64,000 nucleotides of DNA from Heligmosomoides polygyrus polygyrus (GCA_947396885.1 OX377205.1:63894969-63958968); one strand, 5' to 3'; shown: positions 50,061-61,900, counted from the stretch's first letter. The notes: generated by a model not told the origin, from the sequence alone. Program-made: numbers and translations.

Positions 50061-50559
50061 CGAGCTGCTTGTCAAGCGAGGAAGTTTTAGTGAGCGTAGA
50101 TCGACAAAAGTGAGAGCAAGCGCAAAATGGCACAGAACTGTTGAGTTATAAGAAGTGTTCTATTAGATTTCAGGGCTTAGTTTCAACAACTCCTAACTTA
50201 ACTTAGAAAACGCTTCTTCATAAAAGAAGAAGCGTTTTCCTTACGACATCTTGCACGTTCCCAGAGGTCGCAACTGCCACAAAAGTACGTAGTATTGCGT
50301 ACTTTTGCCAGCAGTTGTGACCTCTGAGAATGTCAAAGATGTAGTAAGCAAAACGCTTTTTCATTTGTGAAGAAGCGTTTTCTAAGTCAGGCTAGGAGTT
50401 CTTGAATCTAAGCACCGAAATCTAATAGAACTTCTATAACTCGAGAGTTCTGTGCCATTTGCGCTTGCTCTCACTTTTGTCGATCTACCTCCACTAAAAG
50501 TTCCTCGCTTGACAAACAGCTCGAAGATAATGTGGTAGCCCTTGTGATGTGATGAGCAT
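50026..50559. repeat. Large palindrome of about 534 bp ending at the gap
   Basis: Starts ATGCTCATCACATCACAAGG and ends with the reverse complement, ...TGTGATGAGCAT, centred near 50292. Arms of about 265 bp contain GAAAACGCTTCTTC and AAGTACG palindromes near the centre. It resembles a foldback MITE. The last readable base before the gap is exactly the end of the right arm. Confidence 0.85.
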
Positions 50560-50759
50560 NNNNNNNNNNNNNNNNNNNNNNNNNNNNNNNNNNNNNNNNN
50601 NNNNNNNNNNNNNNNNNNNNNNNNNNNNNNNNNNNNNNNNNNNNNNNNNNNNNNNNNNNNNNNNNNNNNNNNNNNNNNNNNNNNNNNNNNNNNNNNNNNN
50701 NNNNNNNNNNNNNNNNNNNNNNNNNNNNNNNNNNNNNNNNNNNNNNNNNNNNNNNNNNN
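50560..50759. other. Assembly gap (200 N)
   Basis: 200 undetermined bases between the palindrome and the RTE element. The round number suggests an estimated or arbitrary gap length. Confidence 1.
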
Positions 50760-53381
50760 ACAGCGTCTCTGATCTTCGAACGTCGGCGAAGCTCGGAACT
50801 CCGGAGACCTTCTCTCACTTGCGTGAGTCGTGTCACTCCGAGCATCGTCCTCTCGATTCCACGCTGCGCGACGCTGATCGCGTGTTCATCCTGCTTTCGT
50901 ATAGCCCAGGTCTCTGAGGCGTATGTTAGGGCAGGAAGAACAGTGGAGTCGAATAGGTGGGCACGGAGTCGGACGTTCTTCGTTTTCTTCACGACTTCTT
51001 CGACGCTCTTGAAAGCTCCCCAAGCCGCTCGTTTCCTTCTGCTCAGCTCTGGTGCTAGGTCGTTGGTCATGTTGACTTCGCGACCCAGATACACATAGCT
51101 GGAGCATTCGGAGATGTTCGTTCCGTTGAGCGAGAATGGGGCATCAGAAACCCATCCGTTCTTCATGAACATCGTCTTCGTAAGATTCAGCTGCAGTCCA
51201 ACGCTTCCACATACACGATCGAAGTCGGCCAGCATTCGTTCCGCCTGACTGATGCTCGGGGTTATGAGCACGATGTCGTCAGCGAAGCGAAGATGGTGCA
51301 GTTGCCGGCCGTCGACCTTCACTCCCATGTCTTCCCATTCTAGTTCGCGCATGACGTTTTCGAGGGTGGCGCTGAAGAGCTTCGGGGATATGGTATCCCC
51401 TTGTCGAACCCCTCTTTTCACGTCAATGACGACGTCGTTGTAGAATGGTGAGATCTTGGTCGTGAATCCACTGTACAACTCTCGAAGAACTCTGATGTAC
51501 TGAGTAGGAACGCCCTGGGTGAGCAGGGCTTCCATGACCGCTTCAGTCTCGACGGAGTCGAATGCCTTCTTCAGGTCAATGAACGTAAGGCACAGCGGCA
51601 GCTTGTACTCTCGCGACACTTCGATGAGCTTCGTAATGGTGTGTATGTGGTCGATCGTGCTGAATCCTCTCCGAAATCCTGCTTGTTCGCATGGCTGTCC
51701 TTCGTCCAGCGTTCTACTAATCCTATTCAGGATGACTCGAGTGAACAGCTTGTAGACTACGGACAACAGGCAGATCGGGCGATAGTTGCCAACGTCGTGC
51801 ACGTCTCCCTTCTTGTACAGCAAAACGGTCTTGCTGGTCTTCCACTGAGATGGAACCTTGCATTCGGACAGGTAGCGCGTGAAGAGCCGCGCCAGGGTGT
51901 TGATGAGCGCTGGCGGGAGGTTCTTCAGGTGTTCAGCTCTGATCCTGTCAGAACCGGGTGCTGTACGTTTCTTCACCGACGAGATGGCGTGTCGGATCTC
52001 GGAAGGGAGAACAGAGGGAACGACGTATCCATCCTGCGGAAGATGGCATGGGGGCAGGTGGACGTGGCTATCGAAGAGATCGGAGTAGAAGTCGTGGATG
52101 ACTTTCTCCATGGTCCTTCTGGAAGAGGTGATGGTTCCGTCAGGACGTCGGAGAGCGGTCATCTTGGTCTTGAAGTTGGCGAAGTTCCGGCGGGCATTGC
52201 GAATGCTCAGCCCTGCCTCTGCTGCTTCAGCCAACACTTCCGCCCTTCTCTCCTTGAGATCTTCCTTTATCGCCGCTCTGCATAGCTTTGCAAGCTCGGA
52301 CGTCAGTTGGTAGTTGCCTGGCGCTCGTGCTGCTCCACGCTGGCGTATCAGCTCGAGAGTTTCCGGAGACAGGCGTCTCTTGGTGGTCTTCAAGCTCTCG
52401 GCTCCCTTAGCACTATCGTGGAGATGGTGCACGAAGCGATCGTATTCCTCGTCGACGTTGTCCATGACGGCATCTTCCCAAAGGCCGACAAGAGAGGTGT
52501 AAAGGTCCCAGTTGATGGTCGTTCTGGGATTCCTCTTCTTGAACTTCGCGGCCTTCTCTCCTTGACGCGAAAAGCGGAACCTCGCGCGAAGGAGGCGGTG
52601 GTCCGATCCCGTGTAAAACTTGGGGACAACGGAGACATCGGTCAGGCAATACTTGCGATTGAAGATGATGTGGTCGATCTCGTTGTGGAACTGGCCACCG
52701 GGGGATTCCCAGGTCCATCGTAGGGAGGGAGGCTTCTGGAACTGCGAGTTTCCATGGATGGTCTTGATCGACATGATAAACTCAGACAGCCTTTCACCTT
52801 GCTCGTTCCACTCCAAACCGTGGGTTCCGATGTGAAGTTCTTCCGGCGACCTTCGTGGCCCGATCTTGGCGTTGAAGTCGCCGACGATCACCTTGTAGAA
52901 GGTGTGATCTTCCTTATAGAACTTCTCCAGCTCCACGTAGAAGGCCTCGACGTCTTCGTCGTCGTAGTCGGATGTTGGGGCATACGCGACGAACACAGTC
53001 AAGGCTGGCACGGAGCCACATCGCTTCAGTCGCAGACGTCCGATTCGGCTAGTCAGAGACTCGTACGAATCGATGTTCATGGCCAAGTGCGTGTTGACGA
53101 GGACACCAACGCCGCCTACTCCCCTGCTGTCGCATGTTCCGAGGAACAGTTCTTCTCCGGAGTCGTAGGCGGCGTGTAGGGGGTGGTGTCTTCTCGTCTC
53201 GGTCAGTCCGATGACGTCGTACTTGATCTTCCTGGCTTGCATCATCAGGTCCTCGACGGATGCTTCGGACGCAAGCGTGCGGGCGTTGTAAGTACAGATC
53301 GTCATCCTAGTCCTTCTCAGTTTGCGCAGCCTGGTTAGGCCCTGAGATTTTAGCAGCCTCTCCGTACTCGTCCTTCCCATC
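50760..53381 (-). CDS. RTE-type non-LTR retrotransposon ORF, 3' end lost in gap
   Basis: Open for 874 codons from the ATG at 53381 to the gap. N-terminal apurinic-type endonuclease: [36 protein letters not shown] and [72 protein letters not shown] and catalytic [12 protein letters not shown]-terminal stretch reaches [13 protein letters not shown]. All visible catalytic residues are present and there is no stop, so this was a young copy. Sequence beyond the gap at 50471-50559 belongs to the palindrome, not to the RT. A close truncated relative lies at 14515-14988. Confidence 0.95.
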
Positions 53382-53970
53382 GCTGCAGAAATGGGGGCTC
53401 TTTCGGGGTCAGGGGAATGAGGCCCTTTAGTGCTGCTGTGTTTGACTGGAATACAACACGGGTAGCTAGTCAGGCTCTGTCGTGCGGGCGGGGTACTCCG
53501 GGCAGCCAGCCAGACTGCCCGAAGGGACGGGGCGAGACTTAAGGCGGCCTCGAATCGCCTTACATGTACTCCCAGTCTACCGAGTGCAAGCTTTTGGCCG
53601 AGCCGACACAGTTACAATCCGCACAGTCACGGACACATCCACGCACACTGTGCACGAACATGCCGCTCCCACGCACAAGGAACGCATCGACCCGACACAG
53701 CAGGAGCAAGGAGTCCATCCCCTGCATCCCACCTGCGTCTCTGGGCAGTACACGGTCGCATTTGGTTCGCGTTTAATTCCCCTATCCACCACCCGGGGAC
53801 GCGCCACGTGGCCCTGCGACAAGCGGCCCGAGATCCCTCTTAACAAGAGAGCCCGAAGGCTCTCTATCGAGGGAGATCCGTGGTTGCACGACAACCACAG
53901 AAAAATCGATAATATCGATCGATATCGATTGGTCGATTTCAGATTCGAGTTCAGCGACCTCGAATACCCA
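53382..53970. other. 5' leader of the RTE element and spacer
   Basis: GC-rich sequence upstream of the RTE start, probably its 5' UTR in part. At 53900-53965 there is an ATCGAT-rich block (GATAATATCGATCGATATCG) like the repeat at 14994. No gene. Confidence 0.4.
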
Positions 53971-54515
53971 CGGTTGCCGACGTGTTCGGCACGTCTACGG
54001 CATCGCCAGGCACGGTTGCCGACGTATTCGGCACGTCTACGGCTCGCCATGCAGGGTACCGACGTGTTCGGCACGTCTACGGCTCGCCATGCAGGGTTGC
54101 CGACGTGTTCGGCACGGCTACGGCATCGCCAGGCACGGTTGCCGACGTGTTCAGCACGTCCACGGCATCGCCAGGCACGGTTGCCGACGTGTTCGGCACG
54201 GCTACGGCATCGCCAGGCACGGTTGCCGATGTGTTCGGCACGTCCACGGCATCGCCAGGCACGGTTGCCGACGTGTACGGCACGTTCACGGCATCGCCAG
54301 GCACGGTTGCCGACGTGTTCGGCACGTCCACGGCATCGCCAGGCACGGTTGCCGATGTGTTCGGCACGTCTACGGCTCGCCATGCAGGGTTGCCGATGTG
54401 TTCGGCACGTCTACGGCTCGCCATGCAGGGTTGCCGACGTGTTCGGCACGTCTACGGCATCGTCAGGCACAGTTGCCGACGTGTTCGGTGCATCTAAGGC
54501 ATCGCCAGGCACGTA
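53971..54515. repeat. 42-bp minisatellite, about 13 units
   Basis: Units like GGTTGCCGACGTGTTCGGCAC followed by GTCTACGGCATCGCCAGGCAC recur every 42 bases with some 41-bp variants, in two subtypes (GCATCGCCAGGCAC and GCTCGCCATGCAGG). Each unit can fold as a hairpin, GCCGACGTG...CACGTC..CGGC. Because 42 is a multiple of 3, long frames stay open on both strands (up to 344 and 268 codons); they show only 14-residue repeats and are not taken as genes. Confidence 0.95.
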
Positions 54516-54620
54516 GAAGGCGTCTGGGTATTTTCTGCTATTTTCGCGCCCCTGATGTTTCCGCCCCTATTTTTTGATGTGCTCCATGGCTAATCGCTTA
54601 GCCCGTTATTATAGAGTATG

Positions 54621-54916
54621 GATATAGAGTATGGATAAGGATAAGGATAAAGGACGGCGTTACTCAATCCCTTCTGGGATGCGCCAGCGCATTCTACTTC
54701 TACGGGATGTCGTGAAGACGATTTGAATGCGTATTTGGCCATACAATGACTTGCGGTGGCCAGCCGATGAACAAGTCAGCGCTTTATCCTTCCCAGACAA
54801 GCCTGCTACCAATTCACCGACCCCGGAGGGATGAAAGGCTTGGTTGGCCTGGGCGGGAACGTGGTATCGGATGCACGCGACAGTCGCGCCTCCGTCGACT
54901 GCGCTACACGCGCCCC
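54621..54916 (-). mobile_element. tRNA-derived SINE with 12-bp target duplication
   Basis: Flanked by TTATAGAGTATG at 54609-54620 and 54917-54928. It has the clearest 3' tail: three GGATAA units on + (TTATCC on the minus strand) at 54633-54652. The head carries GCGTGTAGCGCAGTCG with the A box. Same family as 23134. Confidence 0.85.
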
Positions 54917-55123
54917 TTATAGAGTATGATATATATAAAAATATATACTCTATAAAGACGCGCTAGGAGTTGTCGGGCGGCACGATGTCAGATGTTGGCG
55001 GAGACGATACACACAGACGTCAACCTAGGTGGGTCGCGATTCGGAAGACGTCGTCACAACAAGTATAAAGTTTAGTTGAGGAAGGTAATATCGATTTAAG
55101 GTAATATCGACTTTTTTTAGATT

Positions 55124-55880
55124 TAGACGCTCATTGCATGACCTAGTGACGTGCCTTCTATAATCATGCGCTCAACCGTTGCGCGACATCGGTGGCACGG
55201 TTTTTGAACGCGAACGCACCGAAACGCGCACAGTTGTCGCTTTGTTAAGCAAGGGAGGCTTCCTCTGCCGCTGCAGCATCCCATGTTGAATTCTGGATCC
55301 GAACTCACACCGCACAACGTCGCTGACACCTATTCTGAACGCAGACCTTTGTTGCGCTTCGCAGAGGACACGCCCCCAGAAGCTCGATACGCGCAAGCAG
55401 GAAGATAGCAGGCTGCTCAGATGGTAGATTCCTTGTTACTAGTATTAATGCGCCTTACGGCTCCCTTCTTGCTATTTCCGCGCCCTGATCTCATCTCCAG
55501 GTCTTTCCTTCCTGGAAGCTCTCCTGGTCCTCTCCCCCCGCCCGTGTGGTCACCCTTACTACCCTATCCATTTAAGTTGCTCTCTCACGCTCATGGTACG
55601 ACGAAGGCGACTGGACGGCCACCACAACTTCTAAATCCGCACAGTTGATCTCCCTTACTAGTCCTCTCGTAGTGGATCCCCTTGCTGGTCTACTGCTCCC
55701 CAATACTGGTACTGGTCCCCCTTACTGCATCCACCCTTGTTGGCGGCAGTTCCTGGCCTGCTTCATTGTTCCCCCTTTCGACCCTCCCCCCATCCTGATC
55801 ACTCCTCCAGGTTCCTTCAGCAACATCCTACGTCGAATAGCAAATTTTGCCCGCGTGGTGGATTATAATATATTTAATAT
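55124..55880. repeat. Unclassified dispersed repeat family, copy 1
   Basis: It shares ordered blocks with the copies at 57330 and 63537: TGACGTGCCTTCTATA, GTCCTCTCCCCC, AAATCCGCACAGTTGATCTCCCTTACT, CTCTCGTAGTGGATCC and GCAACATCCTACGT.GAATAGCA. No long frame and no terminal repeats recognised. Confidence 0.6.
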
Positions 55881-56196
55881 AATATTTTATCGACCGGGGT
55901 GGAAGTCACGCGAGTATGATGGCCGACGAATGGGAAGTGGAAGTTTTCGATCAGGCGACTGGTACCGATTTATGTTAGTGGTTTTAGCTTGAAACTAACC
56001 ACTCCTTTGTTTGCCTTTCTGTCGGTAACCGTTGAACAATCCCAACCCCTGCTATGCTATGCTACCGCGGTGGAAAAATGTTGCCGTTCAACATGACATG
56101 GGAAGTGGTGAGAGTTCTCCGTTCAGACAGAAGGGTTTTCGGTAAGTGAGCAAAATCGACCAGTCGCCGAGAACCTATTGGGGATGTCAATTTTTA

Positions 56197-56637
56197 TTCG
56201 ATATTGACCGTTTCGGGGCGAAGATTGCAGACACCTGCAGGCACCGAGTAAACGAAAGGCAGCATGGCACCATAGTCAATGCCGATCAGCCTAAGGGCAG
56301 CGACACTGATTGACTCAAGCGAATGACAACGGAACGGAAGATCGTCTGGAGATGATGTCGATATTGGACATAGAGGGGAGATGATCTTGGAGAAGGCAGC
56401 GCAAAGTTCGAGCATACTTCGGTTGGCAAAAATTGCCTGCAGTACTACTGAAGAGGGTAGGTAGTAACTGCACAAGTGGAGCAGCTGCTTTGACGTGACC
56501 GTAGCTTGGAGTGCTGCTGGAGTCTCGCGAGAGAAAACTTCATTGTGTGAGGAAGGAGAGCTTGAAGACGGTGTCGACGGAGAGAGGTCGTGAGCCAGAG
56601 ACAACCATCCAACATGGTCGTCAGCGTTGTGAGTCAC
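56197..56637 (-). CDS. Possible terminal exon of an unknown gene
   Basis: A 147-codon minus frame with balanced composition. After a Ser/Pro-rich start it has LLHLCSYYLPSSVVLQAIF, FSKIISPLCP, ALRLIGIDYGAMLPFVYSV and ends NIE-stop. The stop overlaps AATAAA (GAATAAAAATT), a possible poly(A) signal. There is no in-frame ATG near the 5' end (the frame opens at GTG), so upstream exons would be needed and none was found. May be chance. Confidence 0.3.
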
Positions 56638-57329
56638 AGTCGTCGTGCAAGGTGGCGGCGATAAGCCGAGCTGCCAAAAACAGCTGGAAGCGGCCGACTG
56701 ATTGGCTGGTGGCCGACAAGTAGACGCGATAAGAATAGGGAAGTGATCACGGACGACCTGGTGACGAGAGGTCCCCTATCTGAAGCAGCGATGACGAAGA
56801 TTAGCAGTTTAGGGAGGCTCGTTCGGTTTACGCCACGGTTCTTCCTCAGAGAAAGGCGTTTTGCTGCATGCAAGGGAGGCGGCACAGGATGGGGTAAGCA
56901 CAAGTCTAGGAGGGGGATCCATCCTGTATCTTTGTCATAATTACTGGCTTAACCCCAGCAGCAAATCCAGGTGTCCTTGTTCTATACAGCAATATTCAGT
57001 GCGGTCGTTAGGCCGCCTAACTACTGGTGTATACATAAAGGTATTCACTTCGCGCAGGCCAACATGTCATGAGCGGCTGCCTTATTTGCGCTGGGAGCTG
57101 AGACTTGTGGTCACTCGAGGAGTACTCAAAGAAATCACTTCAGCCTGTCATGCAGTCTTCTTCGCGCACACCGCTGAAGAGGTCCTACAAATAGATAAGC
57201 GCGAGGTCTGCTGATTAACTGGTTCGTCTTTTTCGCTTATCACTCCCCTATCCTTCAATATACCAATGGACATGTGGAGCCGTTCCTCACTGTGCCATCG
57301 TGAAGGACGAATGAACAGACAGATGAGTC

Positions 57330-58650
57330 TTTCATATATCACAAGTGCTCCGTCACGCCTAACGGTGTGTCTCGCACTTGCGCCCTTCGTGAGAGCTTGC
57401 AATGTCACTAACCCACAGAAAGCAATTTTTGTAAAACTTGAAATCCGCCAACATCTATATTCACTCGGAACCGTCCAGTAACATCAGTGGTTTGTGCTGT
57501 TCAGTACTTCTGTCGCTCAGGTTGCCTTCTCAACCGTTCCCATGCTCAACAAACAGCACTACTTATAGGATACCGTTGTCATGTCTTCCAAAACCAGACG
57601 CTCGCTACACAACGCCGATGTCATTACTTTTGAATTCAGACGCTGCTTTCATGACCTCGTGACATGCCTTCTATATTCGGGCGCTCATCCAGCAACGGCG
57701 ACAACGGCGATCTTCCAAATTTCTTGCGGGTCGTACGGGACACGACCTCTGAATGCAAAAGCTCAGAAGCGCGCATTTGCCGCTATGTCAAGCGGGAAGA
57801 GGCTGCGCAGACCAGATGGTGGAAGCTCTCCTGGTCTCCTCCCCCCCCCCCACCCTCGTGGCCCCTCTTAGTACTCTACCCCATTAAGTTGTCCTCCCAC
57901 GGCACGACGACGGCGATCGGACGTCTATTGCGCGATATCTGTAACATCTTCTAAATCCGCACACTTGGTCTCCCTTACTGGTTCTCTCGTAGTGGATCCT
58001 CTGCTGTCCTCCTTACTGCTCCCCTTATTGGTGACTCCCTACAGATCCCCCATATAGCATCCACCCATGTTGGCGCCAACTCCTTACCTGCTTCCTTGTT
58101 CCCCCTATTGACCCCCATTCAGATTCCGGCACTAGTTAAAAGTTCCGACTCCACCGACAAGACTTCGGTCGGAAATTTTTTTTTCGCTGAAACTTCGTCG
58201 AGGGGGGTTATTTGGGGTGCTGATCACGAATCTGATATCCGTTTTTCACGATTCGGTCGGAGACCACCCATACCGTTAACATGGGTGGTCTCCATCCGAA
58301 TCGTGAAAAACGGATATCAGATTCATGATCAGCACCCCAAATAACCCCCCTAGACGAAGTTTCAGCGAAAAAAAATTTCCGACCGAAGTCTTGTCGGTGG
58401 AGTCGGAACTTTTAACTAGTGCCCAGATTCCTCCTCCAGGCCCGTTCGCTGTCGGTTCCCCACCCTTGAAGTTCCCCTTACTCTACTCTTAACCCCCTTG
58501 GTGGTCCTCCCATGCTCATGGCATGGACGATCAGGAACGCGAGAAGTATGTAGTCGTTGTGTCAAGCAGTAACAGGCTGCGCTTCCGCTGCTGCAGCAAC
58601 ATCCTACGTTGAATAGCAGATTTTGACCGTGCCGTAGATGATGAGGCGTA
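57330..58650. repeat. Dispersed repeat family, copy 2, split by a palindromic transposon
   Basis: Same ordered blocks as copies 1 and 3, including the CAAGTGCTCCGTCACGCCTAACGG start. The 58128-58423 palindrome interrupts it, and the family sequence resumes at 58432 and ends near GCAACATCCTACGTTGAATAGC (58588). An internal poly-C run lies near 57841. Confidence 0.65.
58128..58423. mobile_element. Near-perfect 296-bp palindromic transposon
   Basis: Arms of about 145 bp starting GGCACTAGTTAAAAGTTCCG and ending with the reverse complement; centre near 58275 at CCGTTAAC. Only a few mismatches (for example GTCGAGG/CCTAGAC and GATCACG/CATGATC). Flanked by the 8-bp duplication CAGATTCC at 58120-58127 and 58424-58431. 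The 8-bp duplication suggests hAT or Merlin mobilisation; the GG-start termini do not match the hAT copies in this window. Confidence 0.9.
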
Positions 58651-58689
58651 TCACACTCCAACGTCACCGGCCGCCAACTCTTTTATATT

Positions 58690-58800
58690 TAGGTGGTGAT
58701 TTTCGCGTCAAATTGGACATTTTTCAAATAGTATTGGACACTCTTATAAGCAAGATTGACGCTTTTGAAATCAAATTGGTCACCTTCCAAATAAAAAAAA
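58690..58800 (-). repeat. 27-nt FDxKSVQ-type repeat, site 1
   Basis: On the minus strand units of about 27 bases keep open a periodic peptide (QFDFKSVNLAYKSVQYYLKNVQFD). The same period occurs at 60550-60615 and 61925-62010 on +. Simple-sequence decay product or old minisatellite; not a gene. Confidence 0.55.
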
Positions 58801-59039
58801 GCTTTTTCTACATTACCATGGAAACTCTCTGAGAAAGTAAAAGTAAGTTTTTTATCTTTTATCTCTTTTTTTTTAAAGTTTTTTATCCGAGGAAAATTTA
58901 GTATCACTGTGAAATTTAACCTCCCCGAAAAGTGAAAGCACTGTTTGATATTTTGTAAGAGTTTTACTGTACTTTTCTCAAGGACATCACTAAAGGAGTG
59001 TCCTAAAGCCCATTCTAAAGTACAAAAAGGCAGCATGAG

Positions 59040-60150
59040 TTTGGAAAAGGTATGACTGGCGCCATGGCGGAGTGGCCTTATACCCCCCGCCCTTTAAACA
59101 GGGGGTGGCAAATGTCTGCGTCTCCACTATCTCGTAGGGCAGCCACTGGACTGTTGAAAAAAAGCCAGGGGGTTAGGGGAGGGCGGGCCAGGGGACGCTC
59201 GTCCCCCTGGTGGCGCCATTCACCCGTCTAACTCAATACGATTATAATCGGATTGAGAGCAAAAACACTGTTACCGAGAAGTTAACTTATTTATTTAATA
59301 CGTCAATAAGATGTGCTCAGAATTAGAGAGTAAAAAAGGAGAAATCAGACATGCGCAGTAGAGGAAAACCAAAAATCAAAAAAGGAAACTAGTAAGAACA
59401 ACAACAATAAAAACATGAAAACATGGCGCCTCTCCAATAACCAAAACATGCGTTAGACTTGACACGTAGATCCTTGACAGTATGTAATCTTAATGTGGAG
59501 AAAATTGAAAGGCCAGACTGGAAATGGGATTCAGTACAACTCCTGGTGACGTAAAAATTGATAAATTAAAGTTAGGCTGCTTCAATAAGGAGCCAACTTC
59601 ATAACGCTAATAATCGTGTACACAGAAGAGATATCGCTGCGTGCCAACGAAGTTTGTTTGTCCGTGTCAGCCAGCTACGACGCCCTTGTGGTAGTTGCCG
59701 GAACTTCGGAAGCTGCACAACTGTCAACCGTGCAACAAAAACAGTTATAGAAGAGACACCTACTACACTTAACTGCTCATAACACTGTCAACCAAATTAG
59801 AGCTCGACGTGTGCATGCTATGATCGCCGCTTTTAACACGCTAAAAATTGCCGCCTTTTTGTTTAAAACATAATTTTTAACAATAAGTGGGAATAGGCGT
59901 AATGGGTGTTACGGGGATGCATGGTTGTGATAATTTTTCTCACTCATTTTTCAAGTCCTGGAGACGGGAGCCGACCTCATAACAGCCATAACTGAGCGAT
60001 ATGGAACGCCTAGCCCAACCGTGTGCCTTCGTAACATCACTTATTTATTATAATAAAATGAAACAACAACAAAAAACACAAAAACGGACGGAGTGGCTTA
60101 AAAACGGCCGCAGTGGCCCAAAATCTATGGTTTCGCGCGTAGTATGTGCT
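59040..60150. other. Gene-poor AT-rich stretch
   Basis: No supported gene. 59056-59217 begins and ends with GGCGCCAT-like sequences (TGGCGCCATGG / GGTGGCGCCATT). It was checked as a tRNA and rejected on length. The remainder is AT-rich without domains. Confidence 0.4.
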
Positions 60151-60351
60151 GTAGTTCATGGGCAACTCGCCCACGCGAATTCGCAGTAGGCCAGATCCAA
60201 CGCGAACGGGGCTCGGTCGTGAGGGCGAGATGTCAGAGTATGGGTAAATTTCACACCCCTATTCCCGGATTGGGTCAAGGAGAACGCAACCTTCTGTCCT
60301 ACCGACGACAATACATTGGAAAAAAATCCATGCATATGAGGAAGCTCCCCC

Positions 60352-60372
60352 ACCCCCCCCCCCCCCCCCCGC
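60352..60372. repeat. Poly-C tract
   Basis: About 20 C with one interruption. Length is likely unreliable in assembly. Confidence 0.9.
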
Positions 60373-60549
60373 CCTTGAACCGTATAGCGCCTACGAATGA
60401 TATAAAATTCCAACGAATTTCAAAAAAGTCGCACTAAACAAAATTTTCCTTAGACAAAGTTTATTGTAACTTCCTTGGAGCGTCTCCAGTGTAATGTGGA
60501 AGGTTGTCGTTTTTATGTGCAAGGTATTCAATTCGCTTTCAAGAGCGTG

Positions 60550-60615
60550 CGATGTGCTCAAAGAGAGCATTCAATTTGATCTGAAAAGTGTCCGTTTTGA
60601 TGTGAAAATGGTATC
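60550..60615 (+). repeat. 27-nt FDLKSV-type repeat, site 2
   Basis: CAATTTGATCTGAAAAGTGTCCG and the following unit match the repeat at 58690 (opposite strand). The upstream AAATTTTCCTTAGACAAA is also shared with 61855 onward, so sites 2 and 3 belong to a longer common element. Confidence 0.5.
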
Positions 60616-60779
60616 TATGGCAGGATATGTAGCCGTCCTTGAGGTTTCCGTTTTGGAAGCCATGTTGCGCGGGCCACCGCTGGAGAAGCGCTGCACTCTA
60701 TTACATACACGGATTGGACCGAACTGCACACTGTGTATTCCTGGAGACTTATAGCAGAGGAAACACTGCAGTAACACTG

Positions 60780-61900
60780 ATGCTTGAAAGATGCGAGGCG
60801 ATGCCTACCACTAATAAGTTAGTACGGCGTTTGTTCGACCACCTAGGAGCCATCCGGGCGATAAAGTGAACCCAAATGGGAGATCGATCCGTGGGTGGAA
60901 AGTCTGAAACGTGAGCCTGACTTGCTATGGCAGACGTTCTTAGCGCAAGCGCTAGCGCGTGGGTATGTTGTGGCCGCTGGAAAATGCTTCTGAACAATGG
61001 AGCGGATTCTAATGCACCATTCAATCAAAGGAGGATGAACAATTCTGAGGCCTCCAGGTACGCTTTTTCAAAACGCAGAACGAGAACGGCCAATGATCCA
61101 GCGTTTGAATTGGCAAACAAGGAAACGCCGCTCAAAGAACTTTTAAATGCGTGGGAGACCTGAACTTGGGGAACACACATAAAACGAGGAGTGGAGAGGA
61201 CGACGTCCCAGAGAACATGGATCCTCAAAAACAAGAGGGCACCCGAGCTCTTCTGCTTGAATCTCTTGGGAACTTGGGAACTAGATGGGCGAGTTATGTA
61301 ACGTGTATGTCAGTGCTACCACTTAGGTATGGCTAACAATACACAGAAGGAGTCCAGAAGTATCTAGAAGATAGGGCGGCAAGGAAGTCTTGATATGATT
61401 TTTTGAAAAATCCTCAACTCTCCATTATGGATCGGAACGCATCATTAAACACGTGGCACTTGTAGATCGCTCTCGAAACTTTCCCGTGACAAGAAGGGTG
61501 GCAATTTTTTGGTGTCAAAGGAAAAGATTATGCCAAACACTCGTCCACGACGTCGCGATATTTATTCGATTGATAACAAAATTGCAGTTTGCATGCAGTT
61601 TCACACCTGTAAACGATAAAACAAAAGGGTTTTAAGGAGCACAAATATTCTCACTTTGACTCTTCATTTAAGCAGTATTTATACTATCAATAAAAAATCG
61701 CGACGGGGTTTTTTTTACATGCACTATATGATTGCTTGCTTGTTGCGCTTTAAGTAAAGTTAGATTTAGTGTTTTTTCTTGAAAAACGATAATTTTATAA
61801 AATTATTACCCTCATTCGGGCAGTTGTACTAAAAATTGCAAAAAATGTTACACCAAATTTTCCTTAAACAAATAATTTTTCTAAACATGTTGGAGAGTGT
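60780..61900. other. Stretch with short frames only
   Basis: A 78-codon + frame (60927-61163, ending in KETPLKELLNAWET) and a 61-codon one follow each other. Neither has a domain or supported splice sites, so no gene is called. The rest is AT-rich. Confidence 0.35.

Noticed and set aside
50471..50559. Apparent C-terminus of the RTE ORF across the gap
   Set aside because: Translation runs through N; these bases are the right arm of the palindrome, not RT sequence.
53482..54577. Frames up to 344 codons (+) and 268 codons (-)
   Set aside because: Open only because the minisatellite period is a multiple of three; no non-repeat domain.
59056..59217. tRNA-like GGCGCCATGGCGGAGTGG with matching 3' end
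   Set aside because: Spacing of about 160 bases and no T-loop/anticodon pairing; GGCGCC is self-complementary and matches by chance.
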